This document shows, in pieces, positions 46,670-58,395 of a DNA stretch of 64,000 nucleotides. Each line of letters begins with the position of its first letter. Positions within the stretch are counted from its first letter, which is position 1. Below the pieces are notes generated by a model, which was given only the letters and a program-made list of their open reading frames with translations, did no database searches and was not told the origin of the DNA. The position numbers were made by a program, and so were the translations under genes. Location: NCBI GenBank assembly GCA_000729835.1, contig JFHB01000128.1:1-64000 (forward strand), in the 5' to 3' direction. This DNA comes from Atkinsonella hypoxylon. Lineage: Eukaryota > Ascomycota > Sordariomycetes > Hypocreales > Clavicipitaceae.

Positions 46670-47910
46670 AGGGCCTAGCTAGTTAGCCTAAGCACTCTTT
46701 TAACCCCTATAGAGGGGTAGGGGAAAATACAGTAGAAATTAGCTAAAAAGCAGCAGAAATTGCAGTGCTTTATAAATTAGTTAAGAGCTAATCCCTATAA
46801 ATAAAGGAACTATAATGCTTTATAATAGACTATATATAGAAAGAGAAGCAGCTTTAAGCTGCAGTAGGCTAGCAGCTAAGGGAACCTAAACGGAAGCCTT
46901 TACCTATAGTAAACCTTTATAATAGAAATAAATAGGGCTTTTAGGCCTAGTAAATAGTAATTACCTAAAAGCTCTAGGCTAATAGCGCCTTTATAGGTAT
47001 AATATAGAACTAGTAGTACTATCTATACTAAAGCTTATTGCCTAAGGTCTAGTAGAGAGTAGCTACCTATTATAAGGTAGGTAAAGTAAGGGGATATAAT
47101 ATATAGAGGTTCCTTAATTACTTAAAATTAGTCTTTATAGATCCTTACTAGTAAAACTAAGCTCTAATTAAGCTTAATTAGCTTTAATAGAGTAATAATA
47201 AGTAGTTTATAGAATTCTATGTTTATTTTAAGGAGAAAATTGCGCTAGTAAAAGGGGCTAACTAGAATAATAGCGTAAAGTTAGCTAAGTTATAAACAGC
47301 ACTTAATAAGGAAATAAGGGATTATAGTGTAAAGAGGGATATCCTTTATTATAACTACCTTTAGGTAGTAGAGCGCTACTGTAGTATTACGCTAGACCTT
47401 AAGTTATATTGTATTAAGAAATAACACTAGCTAAAACGCAGCTCTAGCTCTAGAGAGCCCTAGAATAGCAACACTAAGATAACTAAAGTTAACGCTATAG
47501 AAACTTAATAGAGATAGAAAGAGAGCGCAAAGAAATCTAGAGTAAAACAACTAGATAAGGATACTCTATAAGTAAAGTAGGCATTTAAGGCTAAACTTAA
47601 AAAATACTGCTAAAAGAGGTAATACCTTTAGTGTAAGTTGTTTTAACACTATATTTAAGGATATAAATAGTAACTAGCAGAATATAAGCTAAAGTTAACT
47701 AGTGTATAGGCAGCAGCAATAGACAATATATAGAAGAAGAACTCTAATAAGTTAAAAAAAGGCTTACTCTTAGCCTTAAGCTTAGTATAGAGGTAAAGGT
47801 AATGTAAACAATATAATAACTCTTACTTAGTAGGCAGCTAGAAAAAGAATATAGAGAGATAACTAAAAAAATAGATATATTACTGTTCCTTATCTCTATA
47901 CTCTTTAACT
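46670..47910 (+). pseudogene. Family B Gag (B3), RIP-inactivated
   Basis: It is collinear with B1 Gag. The zinc knuckle begins at 47623 and here the second Cys (TGT) and the His are intact, supporting the CX2CX4HX4C reading of the other copies. The frame is 1 modulo 3, with pol at 0 modulo 3, so the one-base offset between gag and pol is conserved. Confidence 0.7.
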
Positions 47911-50900
47911 AACTGTTATTCTATAATATATAGATAGATAGTAGGTATAACTGCTTTACTGCAATAAGTAAGAGTTTAGTGTAACACCTTAGCCTAAAGT
48001 AGGTTCTATTGCTATATAAGAGAACAGTATAAACAGCAGTAAAGGTTAAACAGCAGTTCTATAATAGCTACTAAAGAAGCGCCTTAATTACTTCTTTAGT
48101 TTACTTATAGGTAGATATTAACAGCTAGGTCTTCCTAGTAGTAGCCTATATAATCCTAGGCTTAACCTAAGATTATATCTTTAGAAGCCTATAGTTAGCC
48201 TATAATAGAATTATCCTTAATGCTGCTAGCTAGAGCCTATTAGTAGGTAAGGCTAAGGGCCTTATAATTTAAGCAGTAGAAGCTTAGGACGTTAAGGACC
48301 TAATAAAACTAGTGTTAGCAGCAGTTTATAGCGCCTTAATAAAATAGAGTAAGAGCTAAGAGGTTACTATACATTTTATTGCTATAAGCCTTTAGGAAAT
48401 TACCTTTATATTGTTATTATAAATATCCCTAGAAGGCCTTAATCTACTAATGCTGCTACTTAAATTAAAGAACTTTTATAATCTTTTTAAAGAAGAGAAG
48501 ACCTAAGGCCTTCTACTATATAAAGAGGGGCTAGATTACTATATTAAGCTAAAACAGCAGCTAAATAGCTCCTTACTATTACTACTGTAGACTTTACTAT
48601 ATAATATACTATAGAACTATTTATTAGAAATTAAGAGGTAAATAATAGACCTAATAGATAAAGAATAGATTTAAGCTAGCTTCTCTTTAGTAGTAGTATC
48701 TATTCTTTTAGCTAAAAAGCTAAGTAAAGAATAGCGATTTTGTGTTAATTATTAAGCCCTTAATAAGATTATAGAATAGAACTATTACCTACTCCCCTTA
48801 ATAAAGAAGACACTTAAGTTATTATTAAAGGCACACTAGTTTACTAAACTAAATATACAGTTAGCCTTCTATAGAATCTAGATAGTAAACAGCAAGAAGC
48901 ACCTTATAGTGTTCTACACCTAGTTTAGCCTCTTTAAATAGCTAGTTTACTCCTTTAGGTTAGTAGAGGCTTTAGCTATATTCTAATAATATATTAATAG
49001 CGCACTAAAAGAGGCCCTTAGAGATTATATAACTGCTTATCTAGATAACGTCCTTATTTACACTAAAGGTTCTAGGAAAGACTATATATATAGGGTATAG
49101 AGGATCCTAGAAAAGTTATAGTTAGTAGAGCTGCACTTAGATCTTAAGAAATACTGCTTTACTACAACTAAGGTTAAATACCTTAGCTTTATAGTTATAG
49201 TAAGAAGAGAGATACACTTAGATCTAGAGAAGATTGTAGCTATTTAGAAGTAGTAAGCTCCTACTAGGTTATAAGAGGTATAAAGCTTCTTTAAATTTAT
49301 AAACTTCTATTATAACTTTATATTAAATTTCTTAAATATTATAGAGCCTCTAGTTAACTTAATAAAGAAAGGAGTTTTATTCTAGTAAATAGAGAAATAT
49401 AAGAGGTTATTTATAAGGCTTAAGGAGGCCTTTACCTTATACTTAGTCTTAGCCTAGTAGAACCCTAAGAAGAATATAGTAGTAGAGGCTAATTGCTTAG
49501 AAGAGGCCCTTAGTAGCTGTTTATTCTAATATAATAAAGCTAGTGTACTGCAGCCTATAGTATACTACTTAGCTAGATTATCTCTAGCTTAACGTAACTA
49601 TACTATTTATAATAAGGAACTCTTAGTAATAATATCTTGCCTTAAAGCCTAAGCAGTAGAGTTATAAGAAGTAGTGTATCCCTTTATAATCCTTATAGAC
49701 TATAAGAATCTAGAATACTTTATATCTCTATAAGAGATCTTTAAGCGTTAGGCTAAGTAGGTAGAGCTTCTCTCTCTCTTTAACTACTACCTACAATACT
49801 ACCTAGGGCTATAAGTAGAGCAGCTAAACGCGTTATTACAATAAGAGCAGGATTAAGATAGAGTAATGCTGTAGACAGGCTAGGTCCTCTAGCCCCTCTC
49901 TATTAGCTACCTTAGCACTCTCTATAGAGATAAGGAGGAGGAGGTTATAGAGAATGTTAGAATAGAAACAGCTAGTGAAGCAACGCTAGAAAGTTAACTA
50001 GCTGCAGCTTTACAGGTGCTAGCTAGAACAACGCTATTTCTAGATAAACACTTATAGAGCCTATAGAACTAAGGGGTGCAAAAAGACCTAGTATACCTAA
50101 TAAGGTTAAATATAGTCTAGAAGGGGGAGAGAAGGTTCCTATTAGAGGCAAAAATATAAGAATAGATTACAAACTATACCCTTAACGTATAAAGAGCGCT
50201 AGTTTACTAGAGCTGCCTCTAGGTCCTTAAGTATAAGCTGTTAACTACTATACTAATATATAGAATATATAAGTTGCTAATATTAGGCTACTTAGGACGA
50301 AATACTACGTTTTAGGCATTAATATATAACTATTACTAGAATAGGCTATTTTAAGATATTGCTTAATACATTTAAAACTGCTACTATTATAGCAGCTAAA
50401 AGAGTAGGAGGTTGCAGTAAGGCCTCTTGCAATCTATTTTAGCGCTAAATAGGTATTAGTTATAGATCTCTATAGATTTTATAATAGATTTACTAGCGCT
50501 AAACTAGGCTATACTCTTTTACCTAATAGTTATTACTAATTAACTTTTAAAGTATATATAGTTAAAGGCAATAACCTCTATAGAGGTAAAGAAATATATT
50601 TAGTAGTTTAAGCATTATTAGTAGTAGTTTTATAGGTTCCTAAAATAAATTATCTTTAACTATAGTTTAAATTAGTTAAGTACCTTTTAGATTACTCTTT
50701 ATTGCCTTATTAGAATTAAATAATTACTATTTATATTCTATTACCTATAAATAAACAGTAGAATAAAGAGAGTTAATTAGGAAGTATAAGTAATTCTATA
50801 GGTTACAGTTGCCTTTTTGCAGTTTAACTAGCCTAAATATCTCCTTATATATTAGCTAGCTATTAATAATAAGAATTCCTTAGTAACTAGCATAAGTTTA

Positions 50901-51615
50901 AACTAGGCAATATATAGGTATAATATAGACTTTATCTAAAAGCTTATAGATAAAGGGAAGTTCTAAGTTTTATATAAAGGGTAGGCTTTAGTGTTCTTTA
51001 AATAGCTATAAAAGAGTATAAATATTACTTAAGCTGCAATTAACTTTACTTAATAAAGGCAGTAAAAGCAGTTAAATAGAAGCTATAGGCTAGTAGAATA
51101 GTATAAAGTAGAGAACTTAGTTTAGCTAACGCTCTATTATATTAAAATAAACTACTTAAGTTAAAAGCTTAATTAGGTTATAGTAAAATATATAGTTATA
51201 AATATACTAATACCTTTAACTATAAAGTTAGATATTCTACTAAGAATTTACTTAGTCTTTTATATTAACCTTATTAAGTAAGTAGTAATAAACCTCTTAC
51301 CTTTCTAGTAGCTAGTAGACTTAAGGCTTAATCTTAAGCTAACTATAATAAATACTAATCTATCTCTTAAGAAATATAGAGTAAAAGAAATTTTAGCTGC
51401 TAAAAATGCCTTAAGCTAAAGAAGATACTATTAAGTGCTTATTAAGTAGGTAGAATTTATTTAGTTTATATAGAAACTACTAAAAAACTTTCTTAATATA
51501 AAGGCACTAGATTAATTTAAGTTATAGTAAAGGAACGCTTAATTTAATAATAAGCCTAGTAAAGGTATAGTAAAATTTTATATAAACTTTAATAATAATA
51601 TAGTTACTTTTAACT
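47910..51615 (+). pseudogene. Family B Pol with chromodomain (B3), RIP-inactivated
   Basis: It contains the same domains as B1 and B2. The reverse transcriptase box at 49038 reads Y-L-D-N-V-L-I-Y. The chromodomain starts near 51371. An A/T-run tract (51666-51695) follows the end of pol. Confidence 0.8.
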
Positions 51616-51709
51616 AAAAAATAAAAGAAAATAAACTCTTTCCTTATAGAGGCCTATATAGCTATAAAAAAAAATAAAAATAAAAATAAAATAAAGGAAA
51701 TTTCTTAGT

Positions 51710-53290
51710 AAGTAGTAAAAGGGCGTTAGTGCTTATAGCGTAAAGGTATAACTACTTAGAAAGCGCTCTATTGCTCTCTAAGCAGTTACAAAATAGAAGC
51801 TAAAGGAACTATATAGTGTCCCTAGAGTAGTGTAGAAGCTAGAGCTAGAATAGTAGCGCTAGCAGAAGGTATAGAGGCTAGAGTAGGTAAAGATATAACT
51901 AGCGCTTTAGATTAAGGCCTTACTCTAGTAAGTATAAGTAAGAATATAATATCTTAAATAGCTTAGCGCTTTAGGTATAAAGGTATAGTCTTAAGGAGAG
52001 AGAAAATAAAGAAGAAGAAGGCTAAAGGAGTAGTAAGCTAGGTTAAGGTTATACACTCTAGAAATATAAATAGCAATTAGTGCTGTAAGTAGTTTAAGCT
52101 TTTAAGCTTTACTTAAAGGTAAATATATTTCTAGTGTATTACCTTAAGGTTATTCTATAAAAGTAAAGGGATAATATATAGCAGTAAAGGAGCCTTATAT
52201 AGCAGTAAAGAGGCAGTAGTAGTAGAGGTTAGTAGTATATAATAAGGTATAGGTATAGGTAGAGGTAATAATAAAGGTATAGTAATAGCAGTAGTAGTAG
52301 TAAGTATAGAAGAGAATAAGAAGTTATTATTAATATCTATAGAGATATACTTATACTTATTAAGGTTAAACTTATTATTCTTTAGAATAATAAAGGCTAT
52401 AGTGCTCTTATAGGTTACAGAAGGAGAAGAAGTAAGTATAAAAGAGCTATTAGCTTAAGTTATATAATAAAGAGAAAGAGAAAGTATAACCTTCTTTTCT
52501 ATATAATTAGTAGTAAGTATATTCTTAAGAATAGTATTATAGTAATTATAAACGTTTAGAAACTTATAAGTAAGAATAGTTTAATAAGTAAGCTAGCTAA
52601 AGTAAAGAGGAATTAATATAGACTTAACTGTAAAACCTTAGTTAATAAGTTCCTGCATTTTAGTAAAGTAACACTATAGGTAAAAATGCTTAGTAAAGAG
52701 GCTTAAATTCTAGATATAGCCTCTATACCTCTATATATATAGTTAGTATTCTCTCCTTTAGCTAGAACAATAGTTATATAAGCTCTTTTTATAAAGGTTA
52801 TTGCAATATAGTATATAAATATCCTTAAGGATATTACTATTAAATAGCTCTAAATTGTTTAAGTTCTTTTATATAAAGAAACTGTAGATATAGCAGCAAT
52901 AAGGAACTATTAGCGCTGTAGAAGTAGAGGCAGTAAGGGCGTTAGCGCTAGTAATATAGCTATTAAAGTTCTAAATATATTCTAGGTTAGCAAAAGAATA
53001 AGCTATATATAGATAAAGAAGCAGCATACTTTAGGCTAATAGAATAATATTTCGCAGTTCTAATTAGCTAGCTACTTACAGTTAAATAAATTCTATTTAG
53101 AGGTAATAAAAGGGGGTTCTTTTATATTAGAAGAAGCAGTAGTAGCTATATAGTGTAAGAAGGAATTTTAGGAAGTAATAATAGAATTATTTATTTATAA
53201 TATAGAGGTAAAATATAATATAAAGAAGGAAGAAAAAGGTAAAAAAGAGAGAAAAAGAATTGTTTATTTTTATATTAAAAATAGCTAAGA
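51710..53290 (-). pseudogene. Family B possible antisense frame (B3)
   Basis: This is the third copy of the B 3' region. It aligns throughout with B1 24670-26280, with base substitutions and few indels. It supports the idea that the region is an old part of the element and not a late insertion. The coding claim carries the same doubt as in B1. Bases 53290-54035 hold the 3' untranslated part with no frame I can assign. Confidence 0.3.
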
Positions 53291-54050
53291 GCTAGCTGCT
53301 AGTTTATTATACGCTAAAGGGATAACAATAATAATAGCTATTTACGCTCTACTAGCTGTTAGTTTATTGCGCACTAAAAGAATAACACTAATAATAACTA
53401 TTTACGCTCTACACCCTTAATAATACCCCTTATATACAAATAGGTTATATACAACTAATAACTATTTATAATAACAATAAGAATAAAAGAGAGAGAGTGC
53501 TTTCTAGTTAATAAGAGAGATTATTACGCAATAATTGCTTTAAACGTAAGAAGACCTAGAGATATAAGCAGTTTATACACTAGTAACACTAGCATTACAG
53601 CTAGCGCCTATATAATAGGCAGATAATTAATAGCTATATATAGAGAATTATAAGGCAAAGGGGGGTAAAGGGTTAATAAACCCTAGAAGGGTATAATTAA
53701 GTAAAGGGGGCGTAATTAACCTATTATAACGCAACTAATAGGTTAGTTAGTAGAGCAATTAACAGCTGTTGCTTAGGTACTATAGGCAATTAGAGGGAAG
53801 AGGGGTAAAGTAAATATCTATTTATATATTAGCCCTATAACGCTATACTAATAACAACTAGTGCATTAGTGCAGCAATAGAGCAGCTAGAGTAAAGCACT
53901 TAAGCGTAAACGCTATACTTCTATTTTTTTTATAAGTAAACAATAGAGGAAATGTAAAGAGGGAGCAGATAGAGTGTTAGCTGCTATCTATAGCACTTAT
54001 TATATATAACAAAAGGGATTATTATAGGGCTTAAGAGAAGAAGGAAAGTA

Positions 54051-54373
54051 TATTATAGACTTAAGCCTTAGGCTTAGGTCTTTTAGTAGAGAGAGAACAG
54101 TAGAAAAGAGATAGAGATCTATATAGGTAAAGGGATAGAAGCAAGCTGCATTTGTTTAGGGGTTAGCTAAGCTTTACTAGGCCCTAGAGAGAGGACCTTA
54201 GCTACAGAGCATATGCTAAAAGGGGCTCCTAAGGGGATAGACCTACCCCTAAATATATAGTATAGGGGTATAGGGAGGCTTCCGGTTCCTTCTCTCTTCC
54301 TCCTTTCCTCCCTATAATTATAGTTCTCATTATAGACGCTAGTTAGCAGCAGCCACTAGGTCAGTCCATTACA
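54051..54373 (+). repeat. B3 3' LTR
   Basis: The LTR is 323 bp. It starts TATTATAGACTTAAGCC and ends GTCCATTACA, followed by GTAAG (54374-54378), which matches 38186-38190. The inner half is RIP-mutated and the outer half nearly clean. Confidence 0.92.
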
Positions 54374-54378
54374 GTAAG

Positions 54379-55286
54379 TAAGAATTAAAAGCTCTTTACC
54401 TATAATCTTTAAGCTAAAAGCCTTATTAGGTATAGTATTATCTATTATATTTATTCTAAGGCTTAAGTGTAGTCTTTATCTTTTAGGCTAAGTATTATTG
54501 CTCTACCTAAAGAGCAGTAATTTTATTGTTTAATTCTCTCTATAATCTATTAATTTTATTAATTAATTCTCCCTTAATTCTACTAATTTACCTATTAATT
54601 TCTATAGAAAAACCTATAAGCTATTTTAGTAAGGGGTTCCTTTTTTTAAGTAGCTTTACTGCTTTCTTTACTTTATACTTTAGCTTAAAGGTATAAAACC
54701 TTTAGTAAGTTTATAAAAGCAGTAAGATTTTAGTTAGTTCTTTAATTAGTAAGTTCTTCTTAGTAGTTTAAGGCGTATTTAATAGATCTAGGTCCTTAGT
54801 AAGTAGTGTAAATCTAGATCTCTATACTTACTTTCCTTTAATATCCTAGGTAGAACTAGCACTAACTTTATAGATAGTGTCTTCTAAGCTATTAGATCTA
54901 GATAATCTAGCCTTAGCTTTTCCTTTTAGCATTACTGTTAGTAAATCTATAAGGAGTTTAGTAGATTTAGCTTTATTAATAATTCTATTAACCTACCTCT
55001 ATACCTACTATACTATAGAAGCGTTAATAGTATTCTAGTAAAAAGGTAGTTCTACTAGCTTAGGTTAGTTGTGTAATTTAAGCTGTTTATTAACGAATTT
55101 ATAGTAAGTAAAATAAAGTAGTAAGCTTCTTTTTTTCTAAGGTATAAGATCCCTTTTTTAAATCTAGAAATCTAGATTTTAGCAGTAAAATTTATAGAAT
55201 TAGTGTATAGTTTTAAGTTCTTTATTAGTAAAAGGAATATAATTCCTTTTACTAAGCTCCTTCTAAAGTTGCTCTATCTTAAACAT
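54379..55286 (-). pseudogene. Family A Gag N-terminal part (A2), start codon intact
   Basis: Reading minus from 55286 the frame begins M-F-K-I-E-Q-L, then a stop where Gln is expected. This ATG is ATA in A1 (8318), and both are in register with the downstream Pol frame, so it is the probable Gag-Pol start. The protein is Lys-, Leu- and Gln-rich here. The frame is broken by B3. Confidence 0.7.
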
Positions 55287-55348
55287 TGCAATTTTAGCTT
55301 TTTAAGCTTAAGAAGGGTTAGCAACAATTAGAAGCAATTGCTACTACT

Positions 55349-55601
55349 TATTACAGTAGGTTACAGTAGGATTTAACGTAGGTTTATTAGAAGTAACAAT
55401 AGGTTGTTAGATTTAATAGGTTATATAATAATTCGTAAGAGGAGTTATAAGAGCTTCTGTGAGGAGCATTTAGTAATAGTGTTCTAGTGAATAATTGTTA
55501 ATTGTTTAATCTAACTACCTAAGTGTTGCTTCTGACTACTTATACATAATTGCGGTTACGTGCACTAGTGACCTGCGGGTCTGTAGGATTATCTCGTAAC
55601 A
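55349..55601 (-). repeat. A2 5' LTR with 10 bp duplication
   Basis: It matches the 243 bp LTR-A, but TTACAGTAGG occurs twice in tandem (55351-55370), making it 253 bp. The half next to the internal region is RIP-mutated and the outer half is nearly clean, ending CTCGTAACA. Confidence 0.88.
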
Positions 55602-57290
55602 ATAGGCAGTCTATTGCTCTTAGTGTAGTATTTTAGTGTTTAACTGTTAGAAGTAGCTAAATAATAGCTTAAGGGGATAGAAAGAGCAGTAGCTGTAATA
55701 GTATTAATAAATTTATAAAGATTTTATAATATATAAAGGTGTAAAGAAAAGGTTATATAGTAGAAAGCGCAAAAATTTACAAAAGTAAAGGTAAATTTGC
55801 AGGAAAAGTAGATTAAAACAACAGTATATAGATTTATAGGTGTTTTCTTTCTAACCTCTTATAACTCTATAATATAGGTTAATTTTAATAGTTTTAATAA
55901 TAATAAATAAGGATATAAGGAAAGAGATGCTAAGGGATTTAAACAATCTATTATATAATAAAGGAAATTAAGACTTATAAAGAAAAGAGTTAGTAGTAAG
56001 CTTCTGCTAGCTAATTTAGGGCTTTTTAGTAGGCTATATTACTCTTCTAATAACGCTAATACTCTTCTTCTTAATTTATAGAGTGTTTCTATAGATATTT
56101 ATTTATAATTTTAGAAGTATTAACTTTAAGCTTATCTTTAGCAATTTATTAGTTGTCTTTAGTAGAGAACCCTTTCTATTGTATAAGGAATTCTAGATGT
56201 AGCTTGCTTAACCTACTGCAGAAACGTTAGATTTAATAGGTATAAATTCGCTTAATTTCCTAATAGTTCTCTATACTAAACCCTTCTATTGCAATTAGCA
56301 GTAGTAGTTACTTTTTCTAGTTAAAAGGGTTTTTACTTTATCTTAGCTTCTAAAGGTAAGCTACTAATACTACTAAGTGTATATATAAATCTAGTAGGAA
56401 ATCTAAGCAAAATAACAATAGGCTTACTTTTATAAAAACCTTATATAGCTCTATTTATTAAGGAGACTATTTCTTTTTTAGCTTTCCTAAAAGTATATAT
56501 CCTTAGTGTAATTGTAGGTAAACTATATCCTCTACTTTAATATTAATAGGCTTATACTAAGCGTTGTATTTAATCTTACTTAAGGCATTTACTATACTAA
56601 TAGCTGTTTCTGCCTCTTACTAGTATAGCTTCTAAAGTATAGCTATAATGCTTATATCTATTCTATTGCTAGAAACGTTATCTAATTAGATTAAATTAAC
56701 AATAGTAGCTAGTTAGAAACTATTTTGTCGACTTAAAACCAAACCCCTAAATGACTATACAGCCTACGCTAAAGCAGGTAACAATATAGCGCACGTTAAG
56801 ATCGAAGAGGATTAGTAAAGAGCGAGATATTTAATAGTGCATACTATTAAACAATAGTAGGCAAGAAGATTAAATAGTTAGAAAAGGCAGAAATAAAATA
56901 TTAATTGCAGCTTAGAAGATATATATATATAAAAGAAGCTAAATATACTAAAGAGTTAAAGAAAGTGTTACTAGCAGTAAAGTAATATCTCTTAAGCGTT
57001 AAGTGTTATAAATTAAAGTAGGCTAAAAGATATTAATTAATTAAAAGAGTAAAAGCCTAAAAAGAGTTAGTAGAAGCTGCTTATACGCTTGCTTACTTAA
57101 ACTATCTAGACGTCTAGGCGATGCACACTCTTATAGAGAAATCCTGTATGTAGCATCCCTTGCAAAGCTAATATAAGAGCGCAAGGGGGTAACCCCGCCG
57201 CGACACACTATATATAAGTTTGTTAGAGGAAATCCCTATACTAGCTGCTACTGCATTATTAAGTTAGTGCTGTAGTGCTAGAAGTATTAC
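55602..57290 (-). mobile_element. Gypsy chromovirus A, copy A4 (outermost), fragment
   Basis: It is collinear with A1 from about 1228 to 2440. It spans the start of ORF3, the chromodomain (~56150-56215) and the C-terminal part of integrase, all minus strand and RIP-mutated. It is interrupted by a solo D LTR (56724-57207) and ends at the A5 LTR. Its remaining parts should lie outside the window on both sides. Confidence 0.8.
56720..57211 (-). repeat. Solo LTR of family D, inverted, with TSD
   Basis: The LTR occupies 56724-57207 (484 bp, reverse of 57908-58391). It is flanked by CTAT at 56720-56723 and 57208-57211. The interrupted A4 sequence joins cleanly compared with A1 and A2. Both ends are nearly unmutated and the middle is RIP-mutated. 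Confidence 0.85.
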
Positions 57291-57533
57291 TGTTACGGTG
57301 GGATCCGACGTGGGTTTGTCGGAAGTAACGATAGGTTGTTGGATTCAATAGGTTATGTAAAGATTCGTAAGAGGAGTTGTAAGAGCTTCTGTGAGGAGCA
57401 TCTAGAAATAGTGTTCTAGTGAATAATTGTTAATTGTTCAATCTAACTACCTAAGTGTTGCTTCTAACTACTTATATATAATTGCAGTTATATGCACTAG
57501 TAACCTATAGGTCTATAGAATTATTCTGTAATA
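57291..57533 (-). repeat. A5 3' LTR (left end)
   Basis: The LTR is 243 bp. Its outer 190 bases are the best-preserved LTR-A sequence in the window, starting TGTTACGGTGGGATCCGACG. The inner end is RIP-mutated to CTGTAATA. The preceding ATTAC (57286-57290) is the likely target half within A4. Confidence 0.88.
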
Positions 57534-57842
57534 AGTGCTGCCTCTACAAAAAAGATTAGCTATTCTAGCTGTTCTAAAAATTAATTGTTAGTTATTAGAA
57601 GGTATATTAGATTAAACTAAATAACTTATTAATCTAGCTGTTATAAAAGGCGCAGAAAGGTAGTTGTTATTTTATTGCGTAAGTATATATTGTTGTTGTT
57701 GTAGTGCAATCTACAGTGTAGGTTGCTATATTTATGTATTTTTCTATGCACTTATAATGCCTAAATTACAATTATAATCTAGTAACTATTAAATCTATAT
57801 ATTAAATTAATAGATTTCCTTAAACCTAATAGAGCGTTAAAG
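57534..57842 (-). other. Family A 3' terminal non-coding segment
   Basis: This stretch lies between the 3' LTR and the sequence shared with A2 from 8624. It contains no open frame. It has (TTG)n-like words near 57688-57700 and several CpA/TpG words. On the minus strand the bases next to the LTR read GTAGAGGCAGCACT, a weak candidate polypurine tract. An unrelated insertion is the alternative. Confidence 0.45.
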
Positions 57843-57903
57843 CTTGTTCTATATTCTATATATAAGTGAAGTTGCGCAAAATTATCCTAGATAATGTTAA
57901 ATC

Positions 57904-58395
57904 CTATTGTGTCGCGGCGGGGTTACCCCCTTGCGCTCTTATATTAGCTTTACAAGGGATGCTACATACAGGATTTCTCTATAAGAGTGCGCATCGCCTA
58001 GACGTCTAGATAGTTTAAGTAAGTAAGTGTATAAGCAGCTTCTGCTAATTCTTTTTAGGCTTTTGCTCTTTTAATTAATTAATATCTTTTAGCCTACTTT
58101 AATTTATAACACTTAACGCTTAAGAGATATTACTTTACTGCTAATAATACTTTCCCTAACTCTTTAGTACATTTAGCTTCTTTTATGCATATATATCTTC
58201 TAAGCTGTAATTAATATTTTATTTCTGCCTTTTCTAACTATTTAATCTTCTTACCTGCTATTGCTTAATAGTATATACTAATAAATATCTCGCTCTTTGC
58301 CGATCCTCTTCGATCTTAATGTGCGCTATATTGTTACCCGCTTTAGTGTAGGCTGTATAGTCATTTAGGGGTTTGGTTTTAAGGCGACAAACTAT
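57904..58395 (+). repeat. Solo LTR of family D with TSD
   Basis: The LTR occupies 57908-58391 (484 bp) and is flanked by CTAT at 57904-57907 and 58392-58395. The undisturbed site is seen in A2 near 8690. It starts TGTGTCGCGGCGGGG and ends GGCGACAAA. The first ~110 and last ~110 bases are almost unmutated and the middle is RIP-mutated. Confidence 0.88.

Larger units (their letters stand above)
38191..54373 (+). mobile_element. Gypsy chromovirus B, copy B3 (interrupted by B2)
   Basis: B3 is inserted in the A2 gag with the perfect duplication GTAAG. Without B2 it is ~8.09 kb. Its 5' LTR is split in two (38191-38337 and 46433-46608) by B2. Internal sequence 46609-54050 and 3' LTR 54051-54373 are complete. 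The outermost LTR edges are almost unmutated, and the interior is heavily mutated. Confidence 0.9.
54374..55601 (-). mobile_element. Gypsy chromovirus A, copy A2, right (5') part
   Basis: It continues A2 after B3, collinear with A1 7412-8623. It contains the N-terminal part of Gag, the leader and the 5' LTR. To its right, ATAGG (55602-55606) begins sequence of another A copy, A4, at the equivalent of A1 1228. So A2 is inserted in A4. Confidence 0.85.

Noticed and set aside
57908..58391. The 484 bp unit as a miniature inverted-repeat DNA transposon
   Set aside because: The termini are inverted only over ~7 bases, the 4 bp duplication suits an LTR, and one copy sits directly upstream of the D coding region. 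Not fully excluded, because the D 3' LTR is missing.
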